10,729 nucleotides of DNA from Actinomycetes bacterium (GCA_029779995.1 JAKOZM010000480.1:1-10729); one strand, 5' to 3'. Shown: positions 1 to 4,815, numbered from the stretch's first letter. The notes: generated from the sequence alone by a model not told the origin. Program-made: numbers and translations.

Positions 1-167
1 AGGGTGTACATCACTGTGTCCAGATCTGGACACACCTTCAGGCCGTGCAGCCAGATGTCGTCCGCGGTGTTGCCGACCACGGTGATCTCGGCGTCGGGGT
101 AGGCGATCTTGAGGCCCTGCAGGAAACGAGCGGCGCCGACGCCGCCAGCCAGCACTGTGATGCGCAT
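1..167 (-). CDS. fbiA: FbiA/CofD, 2-phospho-L-lactate (phosphoenolpyruvyl) transferase, N-terminal part
   Basis: Only the first 55 codons lie in the window; the rest runs off the left edge. FbiA/CofD transfers the phosphoenolpyruvyl or phospholactyl group from its guanosine-diphospho carrier to Fo, giving (dehydro-)F420-0 in the cytoplasm. The translation starts MRITVLAGGVGAARFLQG, the glycine-rich nucleotide-binding start typical of the CofD family. It continues with VVGNTADD (residues 30-37) and HGLKVCPDLDTVMY (41-54), both strongly conserved in CofD. The ATG at 167 is the natural start: the family begins a few residues before the LAGGVG motif, and a -10-like TAACGT lies seven bases upstream, suggesting a leaderless mRNA. 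The gene is divergent from fbiC, the preceding pathway step. Family assignment is certain in practice; fbiB may follow outside the window but cannot be seen. Confidence 0.93.
   Translation of the reverse strand, partial: MRITVLAGGVGAARFLQGLKIAYPDAEITVVGNTADDIWLHGLKVCPDLDTVMYT
15..34. repeat. Perfect 20-bp palindrome inside fbiA
   Basis: The sequence TGTGTCCAGATCTGGACACA has two 10-bp arms and no spacer. It covers fbiA codons 46-51 (C-P-D-L-D-T), about 134-153 bases into the gene. The codons TGT, CCA, GAT and ACA are all the less GC-rich choices for their amino acids in a high-GC gene. It contains GACAC and its complement GTGTC. It may be an intragenic protein-binding site or a coincidence with a conserved protein motif. 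Confidence 0.5.
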
Positions 168-174
168 GCGCGAA

Positions 175-180
175 ACGTTA
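175..180 (-). promoter_or_regulatory. Putative -10 element of leaderless fbiA
   Basis: Read on the minus strand, TAACGT fits the actinobacterial TAnnnT -10 pattern and is followed by seven bases and then the fbiA ATG. This is the spacing expected if transcription starts at the A of the start codon. No Shine-Dalgarno sequence is visible. No clear -35 box was found; the expected -35 position falls within the inverted repeat at 191-208. Confidence 0.6.
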
Positions 181-190
181 CCGGGGCCGG

Positions 191-208
191 GCCGGCGCAC
201 CCGCCGGC
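191..208. promoter_or_regulatory. Inverted repeat over the fbiA -35 region, candidate operator
   Basis: GCCGGCG and CGCCGGC are perfect 7-bp arms separated by CACC. The element sits 11-28 bases upstream of the fbiA -10 box, where the -35 region would be. Its inner 14 bp (CGGCGCACCCGCCG, 193-206) recurs exactly at 811-824 upstream of fbiC. An operator shared by the two F420 genes is an inference. Very GC-rich inverted repeats also arise by chance at this base composition. Confidence 0.4.
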
Positions 209-338
209 AGTCGGCTCGGGCGGCAAGGTATTCATACGTGGTCGTCGCGATGAGGTGCGGATAAGAACAGCTACTCGGAATCGTGGAGGAAGGCGGCCGT
301 CGTGGTCACGCGGGAGCGGAACGCCTGCGTTCGGCGCG

Positions 339-399
339 ACCTTTTCGGACGTTGTTGGGCCAGAACGCGATGGGAAAGCCCAACGTCCCGGGAAAAGGT
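339..399. repeat. Inverted repeat A, copy 1
   Basis: Left arm ACCTTTTC-GGAC-(GTT)-GTTGGGC (339-360) pairs with GCCCAAC-GTCC-(CGG)-GAAAAGGT (378-399). This gives 19 pairs, two 3-nt bulges and a 17-nt loop. It is the most diverged of the three A copies, yet its inner stem is perfect in a pairing register different from copies 2 and 3. Confidence 0.75.
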
Positions 400-442
400 G
401 ACGTGCGGTGCCACGTCCGCCTGGTTTGCCCCGGCGGGTGGT

Positions 443-521
443 CAGGCGTTCGTCTGCGGTACAGCGGTTCGTCAGTTTGGGCCGCGACCCGCCGAACGGA
501 TGTACGCGGGGCGAACGCCTG
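443..521. repeat. Inverted repeat B, copy 1
   Basis: Outer arms CAGGCGTTCG (443-452) and CGAACGCCTG (512-521) are perfect complements. Inner blocks GTAC (459-462 and 502-505) and GTTCG/CGAAC (467-471 and 493-497) also pair, so the two 29-base arms match at about 22 positions around a 21-base centre. Confidence 0.7.
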
Positions 522-532
522 CGGTCTGCGCG

Positions 533-593
533 ACCTTTTCGGGCGTTGTTGGCCCAGAACGCCATGCAAAAGCACAACGTCCCGGGAAAAGGT
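533..593. repeat. Inverted repeat A, copy 2
   Basis: ACCTTTTC-GGGCGTTGT (533-549) pairs with ACAACGTCC-(CGG)-GAAAAGGT (574-593). The stem is 17 pairs including one G-T position, with a 3-nt bulge and a 24-nt loop. It lies exactly 194 bp from copy 1. Confidence 0.75.
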
Positions 594-636
594 GACGTGC
601 GGTGCCACGTCCGCCTGGTTTGCCCCGGCGGGTGGT

Positions 637-715
637 CAGGCGTTCGTCTGCGGTACAGCGGTTCGTCAGTTTGGGCCGCGACCCGCCGAACGGATGTACG
701 CGGGACGAACGCCTG
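637..715. repeat. Inverted repeat B, copy 2
   Basis: This copy is 194 bp from B copy 1 and identical to it except for the base at 705 (A instead of G at 511). It has the same outer 10-bp arms and inner paired blocks. Confidence 0.7.
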
Positions 716-726
716 CGGTCTGCGCG

Positions 727-787
727 ACCTTTTCGGACGTTGTTGGCCCAGAACGCGATGCAAAAGCACAACGTCTCGGGAATAGGT
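727..787. repeat. Inverted repeat A, copy 3
   Basis: ACCTTTTC-GGACGTTGT (727-743) pairs with ACAACGTCT-(CGG)-GAATAGGT (768-787). One mismatch in the outer stem and one G-T position make it the weakest of the three. The similarity to the other copies fades after 800. Confidence 0.7.
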
Positions 788-801
788 GACGTACGGTGCC
801 C

Positions 802-829
802 CCCGCCGTGCGGCGCACCCGCCGTGCGG
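802..829. promoter_or_regulatory. Direct and inverted repeats upstream of fbiC, candidate operator
   Basis: CCCGCCGTGCGG occurs twice (802-813 and 818-829), 16 bp apart. Between and overlapping them lie the palindrome GTGCG-G-CGCAC (808-818) and the 14-mer CGGCGCACCCGCCG (811-824), which is identical to the one at the fbiA promoter. The block ends 15 bases before the fbiC -10 box, so it would cover the -35 region. A regulatory role is inferred from position only. Confidence 0.4.
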
Positions 830-844
830 TCCGGCCTGCTGGCT

Positions 845-850
845 TAGGCT
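845..850 (+). promoter_or_regulatory. Putative -10 element of leaderless fbiC
   Basis: TAGGCT is followed by six bases and the fbiC GTG. No Shine-Dalgarno sequence precedes the GTG, so a leaderless transcript starting at the start codon is likely. No recognisable -35 box was found. Confidence 0.6.
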
Positions 851-856
851 GGGCCA

Positions 857-3319
857 GTGAGTCTGCGGCGTGCTCTTGCGCGAGCCCAACGGGGCGCGAC
901 GCTCGATGTCGACGAGGTGACGGGCCTGCTCGGTGCCCGGGACGCCGACCTCGTGGCACTGTGTGAGATTGCTGCTGACCTGCGCAACAGGCGCACGGAC
1001 ACGGTCACGTATTCACCGAAGGTCTTCTTGCCGGTAACGCACCTGTGCCGGGACCGCTGCCACTACTGCACCTTCGCCACCGACCCGGCGTCACTGCGCC
1101 GGGCGGGCACGCCGCTGTTCATGGAGATCGACCAGGCGGTGGCCGTCGCCGCCCAGGGGGCCCAAGCGGGCTGTGCCGAGGCGCTGCTGACCCTCGGTGA
1201 CACCCCGGAGGACCGCTGGCCCGCAGCCCGGCAGTGGCTGGACGAACGCGGCTACGACAGCACCATCGACTATGTGCGGGCCGTCGCGATCGCTGTCCTC
1301 GAACGGACGGGCCTGCTGCCCCATGCCAACCCGGGCGTGCTCACCTGGCAGCAGTTGTCCAGCCTGCGTCCGGTCGCCCCCAGCATGGGCATGATGCTGG
1401 AGACGACCAGTCGGCGGCTCTTCGACACCCCCGGGCTGGCCCATTACGGCTCCCCGGACAAGGACCCCGAGATCCGGCTGCGGGTGCTGCGCGATGCCGG
1501 CCGCCTGGCGGTGCCGTTCACGACAGGGCTACTGATCGGGATCGGGGAGAACCTCGCGGAACGCGCCGAGTCCCTGCTGGCGCTGCGGACTGTTGAGCGG
1601 GAGTTCCATGGCCTGCAAGAAGTGATCATCCAGAACTTCCGCGCCAAACCGGACACCGCCATGGCGCGGGCCGAGGATGCCGCCGATGAGGAGTACCTGG
1701 CCGCGATCGCCACCGCGCGGATCGTGCTTGGGCCGCGGGTCCACTTGCAGGCGCCGCCGAATCTGACCGATCCACAGCGCCTCGGTGACCTGCTCGCGGC
1801 GGGCATCGACGACTGGGGCGGGATCAGTCCCGTCACCGCAGACTTCGTTAACCCAGAGCGGCCCTGGCCCAGTATCGAGGTGGTCCGCGAGGCGACGCAG
1901 GCCGCCGGCCTGCAGTTGCGCGCCCGGCTGACGATCCATCCCGAGTTCCTGGCCCGCGGGGATGCGTGGCTGGACCCCCGTCTGCGGCCCTTCGTGGACG
2001 CACTGGCCGATGAGCGGGGTTTGTTGCGTGCGGACGCCGTGCCGCAGGGTCGGCCGTGGCAGGAGACGCTGGATTACGCCGACTTCGCCCAGGGCGGAGA
2101 GGGTCGTACGGACCTCGCCGAAACGATCGACCGCAGTGGTCGGACGACCGATGCCCGCAGCGACTTCGACACCGCGTTCGGGACCTGGGACGCGATCGCA
2201 GTGCGAACCACCGAACCTGTGCACGTGGGCGACTTTGACGAGGCGCTGGCCCTGGCCCGCAGCGAGCCTGCCGAGCTGGCCCATCCACTCAATGAGCCGT
2301 TGGCACTGGCGCTGTTCGCAGCCGAGGGGGACCAGGTGGACGCGATCGCGCAGGTCGCCGACGCGCTGCGTGCTCGACGGGTGGGTGACACCGTCACCTA
2401 CGTCGTGAACCGCAACCTGAACTTCACCAATGTCTGCTACACGGGCTGCCGATTCTGCGCGTTCGCGCAGCGGGAGTCCGACGCCGACTCGTTCACCCTG
2501 AGCCCCGCGGAGATCACGGGTCGGGTCCAGGAGGCCCTTGCGGCCGGCGCCACCGAGATCTGCATGCAGGGCGGCATTCACCCGAAGCTGCCCGGCAGCG
2601 CCTACTTCGACCTCGCGCGCACCGTCAAGGCGGCCGGAGACATCCACCTGCACGCATTCAGCCCGATGGAGATCATCAATGGTGCGACCAGGACGAACCT
2701 GAGTCTGCGGGAGTTCCTGACCGAGCTCAAAGCCGCTGGTGTCGACTCCATCCCGGGGACCGCCGCTGAGATCCTCGACGACGATGTGCGATGGGTCCTG
2801 ACCAAGGGCAAACTGCCGACCTCCGCCTGGATCGAGGTGGTGACGACGGCGCACGAAGTGGGCCTGCCGTCGAGTTCAACGATGATGTACGGCCATGTGG
2901 ACACCCCATTGCACTGGGTGCGGCACCTGCGCACGCTGCGCGAGCTTCAAGCCCGGACCGGTGGCTTCACCGAGTTCGTGGGCCTACCCTTCGTGCATCA
3001 CAACGCCCCGCTGTACCTGGCGGGGAAATCGCGCGCGGGATCGACGGCGCGTGAGGATGTTCTGGTGACCGCGATGGCCCGGCTGATGTTGGACGGTGCG
3101 ATCGACAACATCCAGGTGTCGTGGGTCAAACTCGGCCCCATCGGTGCCGCACGACTGCTGCAGGCCGGTGCCAACGACCTCGGCGGCACGCTGATGGAGG
3201 AGACCATCAGCCGCATGGCCGGCTCGGCGTACGGTTCCTCGGTGACGGTAGACGATCTCGAGGCCATGGCCGCCATGGCTGGACGCCCGGCAGCTCAGCG
3301 TTCGACCACGTATGCCTGA
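857..3319 (+). CDS. fbiC: FbiC, bifunctional Fo synthase (fused CofG-CofH)
   Basis: FbiC makes 7,8-didemethyl-8-hydroxy-5-deazariboflavin (Fo), the chromophore of F420, from tyrosine and 5-amino-6-ribitylaminouracil. It has two radical SAM modules in the cytoplasm. At 820 aa it is close to other fused enzymes. The CofG half (about 1-390) has the CxxxCxxC cluster motif at C64, C68 and C71 (CRDRCHYC) and a GDTPE motif at 114-118, where the family has GDRPE. The CofH half (about 480-820) has a second cluster motif at C527, C531 and C534 (CYTGCRFC) and QGGIHP at 571-576. The C-terminus (AAQRSTTYA) fits the CofH ending. Both clusters are intact, so a working enzyme is expected. The GTG at 857 is preferred because it fits the family N-terminus and follows a -10 box by six bases. 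It is divergent from fbiA, which acts later in the pathway. Confidence 0.97.
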   Translation: MSLRRALARAQRGATLDVDEVTGLLGARDADLVALCEIAADLRNRRTDTVTYSPKVFLPVTHLCRDRCHYCTFATDPASLRRAGTPLFMEIDQAVAVAAQGAQAGCAEALLTLGDTPEDRWPAARQWLDERGYDSTIDYVRAVAIAVLERTGLLPHANPGVLTWQQLSSLRPVAPSMGMMLETTSRRLFDTPGLAHYGSPDKDPEIRLRVLRDAGRLAVPFTTGLLIGIGENLAERAESLLALRTVEREFHGLQEVIIQNFRAKPDTAMARAEDAADEEYLAAIATARIVLGPRVHLQAPPNLTDPQRLGDLLAAGIDDWGGISPVTADFVNPERPWPSIEVVREATQAAGLQLRARLTIHPEFLARGDAWLDPRLRPFVDALADERGLLRADAVPQGRPWQETLDYADFAQGGEGRTDLAETIDRSGRTTDARSDFDTAFGTWDAIAVRTTEPVHVGDFDEALALARSEPAELAHPLNEPLALALFAAEGDQVDAIAQVADALRARRVGDTVTYVVNRNLNFTNVCYTGCRFCAFAQRESDADSFTLSPAEITGRVQEALAAGATEICMQGGIHPKLPGSAYFDLARTVKAAGDIHLHAFSPMEIINGATRTNLSLREFLTELKAAGVDSIPGTAAEILDDDVRWVLTKGKLPTSAWIEVVTTAHEVGLPSSSTMMYGHVDTPLHWVRHLRTLRELQARTGGFTEFVGLPFVHHNAPLYLAGKSRAGSTAREDVLVTAMARLMLDGAIDNIQVSWVKLGPIGAARLLQAGANDLGGTLMEETISRMAGSAYGSSVTVDDLEAMAAMAGRPAAQRSTTYA

Positions 3320-3354
3320 GGCACCTCAGCCGTCGTCGGGTTGACGGACCAACC
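3316..3354 (+). terminator. Weak GC-rich hairpins just after fbiC
   Basis: Small stems follow the stop codon: CTGAG/CTCAG (3316-3329), then either CCGTC/GACGG (3330-3347) or GGTTG/CAACC (3339-3354). None is followed by a T-run. They may contribute to termination together with the inverted repeat at 3370-3403, but the support is weak. Confidence 0.25.
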
Positions 3355-3369
3355 GGGTCACTTGTCCGC

Positions 3370-3403
3370 TTTCGCCGTTTGCACATGGTTTGTCACGGCG
3401 AAA
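3370..3403. promoter_or_regulatory. Inverted repeat with 9-bp perfect arms between fbiC and whiB
   Basis: TTTCGCCGT (3370-3378) and ACGGCGAAA (3395-3403) are perfect complements around a 16-base spacer. It lies 51 bases after the fbiC stop and 45 bases before the whiB -35 box. It may be the fbiC terminator (no T-run) or an upstream binding site for a whiB regulator. The sequence alone does not decide. Confidence 0.45.
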
Positions 3404-3447
3404 TGCCCTTACCACCTCCCTCGAACGGACCATTCTGGGGATTCCGG

Positions 3448-3476
3448 TTGAGTCGATACTTACGAGCATGTAATTT
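3448..3476 (+). promoter_or_regulatory. whiB promoter (-35 TTGAGT, 17 bp, -10 TAATTT)
   Basis: TTGAGT (3448-3453) and TAATTT (3471-3476) are separated by exactly 17 bases in the most AT-rich stretch nearby. This fits the principal vegetative sigma factor. The predicted start is near 3482-3484, giving a leader of about 75 bases. GTGTC, the complement of the WhiA core motif GACAC, lies at 3482-3486. A five-base match is weak evidence alone, but WhiA-WhiB regulation is known in Streptomyces. Confidence 0.65.
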
Positions 3477-3483
3477 CAAGCGT

Positions 3484-3509
3484 GTCGTCCTTGAATCCAA
3501 GGATCCGAC
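3484..3509 (+). other. Hairpin at the 5' end of the whiB leader
   Basis: GTCG-TCCTTG (3484-3493) pairs with CAAGGA-(TC)-CGAC (3498-3509) around the tetraloop AATC, giving ten pairs with a 2-nt bulge. If transcription starts near 3483, the mRNA would begin with this stem. It may stabilise the message; no riboswitch family was recognised. Confidence 0.45.
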
Positions 3510-3545
3510 GAAGTAATCGCAGTCGCGCCGGGAAACGCGGAAAGT

Positions 3546-3550
3546 GGAGG
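3546..3550 (+). promoter_or_regulatory. Shine-Dalgarno sequence that fixes the whiB start
   Basis: GGAGG lies eight bases before the ATG at 3559. The upstream in-frame GTG at 3544 overlaps this site and has no ribosome binding site of its own, so the ATG is preferred. Confidence 0.8.
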
Positions 3551-3558
3551 AAACAACT

Positions 3559-3816
3559 ATGCAAGACATCGTTCGATTGCCATTGACGGAAGTGGAAGAA
3601 CTCAGCTGGCAGGAGCGGGCTTTGTGCGCAGAGACCGATCCCGAGTCGTTCTTCCCCGAGAAGGGTGGCTCGACCCGCGAGGCCAAGCGGATCTGCTCCT
3701 CATGTGAAGTTCGTCGGGAATGCCTGGAGTACGCCCTGGCCAACGACGAGCGGTTCGGCATCTGGGGTGGCCTCTCCGAACGGGAGCGCCGACGCCTCAA
3801 GCGTGCCGCCGGCTGA
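3559..3816 (+). CDS. whiB: WhiB-family iron-sulfur transcriptional regulator (WhiB/WhiB2 type)
   Basis: This 85-aa protein is a WhiB-like regulator, a [4Fe-4S] protein unique to actinobacteria and their phages. The four cluster cysteines are C23, C46, C49 and C55 (C-x22-C-x2-C-x5-C), all intact. The signature turn GIWGG is at 67-71, followed by a basic tail with RERRRLKR (75-82) that contacts DNA. Synteny with the zincin-like gene, DUF3499 and manB points to WhiB2/WhmD of mycobacteria and WhiB of Streptomyces, which act in septation and sporulation-type division. That subfamily call rests on gene order and length. It has its own sigma70-type promoter, a roughly 75-nt leader and a strong ribosome binding site, unlike its seemingly leaderless neighbours. 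A strong terminator follows, so it is probably a single-gene transcript. Confidence 0.95.
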   Translation: MQDIVRLPLTEVEELSWQERALCAETDPESFFPEKGGSTREAKRICSSCEVRRECLEYALANDERFGIWGGLSERERRRLKRAAG

Positions 3817-3881
3817 CCTGCCCGCACCACCGCACTACACGCACGACTTCCCCACTTCCCCGCAAATTACACAGACTTCGT

Positions 3882-3922
3882 ACAAAGGGTGGCTCGCCAT
3901 AGCGTGGTGAGCCACCCTTTGT
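3882..3922 (+). terminator. Long stem-loop terminator after whiB
   Basis: ACAAAGGGTGGCTC (3882-3895) and GAGCCACCCTTTGT (3909-3922) form a perfect 14-bp stem. It extends inward by one G-T pair and CCA/TGG to an 18-pair stem with a 5-nt loop. No long T-run follows, as is common in actinobacteria, but the right arm ends in CTTTGT. The symmetry would let it act on both strands. It separates whiB from the promoter of the next gene, 13 bases away. Confidence 0.85.
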
Positions 3923-3934
3923 CGTACCCGGCGT

Positions 3935-3940
3935 TAGAGT
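3935..3940 (+). promoter_or_regulatory. Putative -10 element of the leaderless zincin-like gene
   Basis: TAGAGT is followed by seven bases and the ATG at 3948. The gap between the whiB terminator and this box is only 12 bases, so any -35 element would lie within the terminator stem; none is recognisable. Confidence 0.6.
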
Positions 3941-3947
3941 CAGCCGT

Positions 3948-4424
3948 ATGTTGACGCGGGTTGCCCATCGCGGGACGGGTATTGACCACGATCCCGGACC
4001 CACGGTCGTCTGGTCCGAGCCGCGGACGCTGCAGCCGCGAACCCGGCGCCGGGATCGTCGCAGCCGCGGCATCAGGGGTCCTCTGGCGCCGCGCGCCGTG
4101 CCCATCACCCGCAGTCGGTCGATCCGTTTCGACGAGCAGGTGCTGAGTGCGTGGGATCTGCTCGTGGCAGTCCACCCGCAGTTGCAGTTCATCGACATCG
4201 CTGTCAGCGATGTTCCGGAGCCTGGGGACCCGGCACTGAGCGTGTTCGACCCGGCCGATGCCGGGGTACCGGCCCGGATCACTGTCTATCGATGGGCGCT
4301 GGAGGTGCGCGCATCGACGCCCGGGCACCTGCGCGATCTCATCAAGGACGTCATGGCCGAGCAGGCGGCCGCTTTCCTGGGCGCCGACGCTCACGCTGTG
4401 GACTACGGATACCCGCGTGTCTGA
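3948..4424 (+). CDS. Zincin-like metallopeptidase-family protein with a degenerate active site (Rv3259-like)
   Basis: This 158-aa protein belongs, by synteny and sequence, to the DUF1025/zincin-like family represented by Rv3259 next to whiB2 in mycobacteria. Visible family features are the arginine-rich N-terminus followed by RGIRGPLAP (about 40-48), which resembles RGPLLPP at the start of Rv3259, then RFDEQVLSAWD, and the helix DLIKDVMAEQAAAFLG (about 130-145). In active zincins this helix carries HExxH. Here the corresponding residues are K133, D134 and A137, so zinc ligation and peptidase activity are not expected. The mycobacterial protein, as I recall it, also lacks the second histidine, so the family may have a non-catalytic role in this clade. 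The start at 3948 is backed by a -10 box seven bases upstream. It precedes DUF3499 by 31 bases. No function is known. Confidence 0.85.
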   Translation: MLTRVAHRGTGIDHDPGPTVVWSEPRTLQPRTRRRDRRSRGIRGPLAPRAVPITRSRSIRFDEQVLSAWDLLVAVHPQLQFIDIAVSDVPEPGDPALSVFDPADAGVPARITVYRWALEVRASTPGHLRDLIKDVMAEQAAAFLGADAHAVDYGYPRV

Positions 4425-4443
4425 AGAGCACCTGGACCCCGGT

Positions 4444-4449
4444 TACCGT
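4444..4449 (+). promoter_or_regulatory. Putative -10 element of the leaderless DUF3499 gene
   Basis: TACCGT is followed by six bases and the ATG at 4456. A weak -35-like TCTGAA lies 18 bases upstream (4420-4425). No Shine-Dalgarno sequence is near the start. Confidence 0.55.
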
Positions 4450-4455
4450 GGGGCG

Positions 4456-4815
4456 ATGAACACCCGCCGCTGCTCCCGGCCGTCCTGCCAGCGGCCCGCA
4501 GTGTCGACCCTGACCTACGTCTACGCCGATTCCACTGCGGTTCTCGGTCCGCTGGCGACGTTCGCAGAGCCGCACTCCTATGACCTGTGCGAGGAACATT
4601 CCACCCGGTTGACCGCGCCTCGAGGCTGGGAGGTCGTGCGTTTGGACCCGGACCCCAGCGCTCTGGAGCCCTCCCAGGACGACCTGCAGGCACTCGCCGA
4701 CGCGGTGCGCTCGGCCGCCCGGCCCAAGAGCCCCGTCGCCCAGCCTGTTGAGGAGCCTGGGCAACTCACGGTAGGCGGCAAGGGACACCTGCGCGTCCTA
4801 CGTGCTGTCGAATAG
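4456..4815 (+). CDS. DUF3499 family protein, putative zinc-binding (Rv3258c-like)
   Basis: This 119-aa protein is the actinobacterial DUF3499 family, found beside manB in mycobacteria (Rv3258c) and relatives. The N-terminal half is the conserved part: RRCSRPSCQRPAVSTL (4-19), ADSTAVLGPL (24-33) and DLCEEHSTRLTAPRGWEVVRL (43-63). C6, C11, C45 and H48 form a Cx4C...CxxH arrangement that could bind zinc. The middle (about 68-100) is low-complexity and acidic to proline-rich, and a conserved GHLRVLR block ends the protein. A longer frame is open upstream, but the ATG at 4456 matches the family start and follows a -10 box by six bases. Its stop codon TAG is also the first three bases of the manB -10 box. 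Function is unknown; lasting linkage to manB suggests a link with cell-envelope or division genes, which is inference. Confidence 0.9.
   Translation: MNTRRCSRPSCQRPAVSTLTYVYADSTAVLGPLATFAEPHSYDLCEEHSTRLTAPRGWEVVRLDPDPSALEPSQDDLQALADAVRSAARPKSPVAQPVEEPGQLTVGGKGHLRVLRAVE

Larger units (their letters stand above)
307..800. repeat. Tandem array of a 194-bp unit (about 2.5 copies)
   Basis: The unit repeats with a period of exactly 194 bp: CAACGT starts at 381, 575 and 769, and GAACGCCTGCG starts at 319, 513 and 707. Positions 381-574 and 575-768 differ at only three bases by eye, so that duplication is recent; 319-380 against 513-574 differs at about eight. Each unit holds two imperfect inverted repeats, A (with arms ACCTTTTC/GAAAAGGT) and B (with arms CAGGCGTTCG/CGAACGCCTG), giving the order A-B-A-B-A. 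The period is not a multiple of three, so each copy would be read in a different frame. The array lies wholly between divergent fbiA and fbiC. No transposase, attachment site or known repeat family was recognised. The region from 209 to 306 shows nothing identifiable. Confidence 0.93.

Noticed and set aside
283..789. A 168-aa open frame on the plus strand through the repeats
   Set aside because: The repeat period is not a multiple of three, so the copies give unrelated peptides. It has no domain and no clear start signal.
307..800. CRISPR array interpretation of the repeats
   Set aside because: The unit is 194 bp and repeats as a whole, with no short repeats separated by variable spacers and no cas genes.
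307..800. Insertion sequence or transposon interpretation of the repeats
   Set aside because: No transposase frame, no target-site duplication and no matching terminal inverted repeats around a coding core were seen.
38..889. A 283-aa open frame on the minus strand across the repeat array and the fbiA start
   Set aside because: It runs antisense to the fbiA-fbiC spacer, reads the 194-bp repeat in a different frame in each copy, overlaps fbiA in another frame and has no recognisable domain. High GC content keeps such frames open.
1529..2854. A 441-aa open frame antisense to fbiC
   Set aside because: It is a codon-bias shadow of fbiC, which has clear paired radical SAM motifs; the antisense translation has no family features.
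3544..3558. An upstream GTG start for whiB
   Set aside because: It overlaps the Shine-Dalgarno sequence of the ATG at 3559, which gives the usual WhiB length and spacing.
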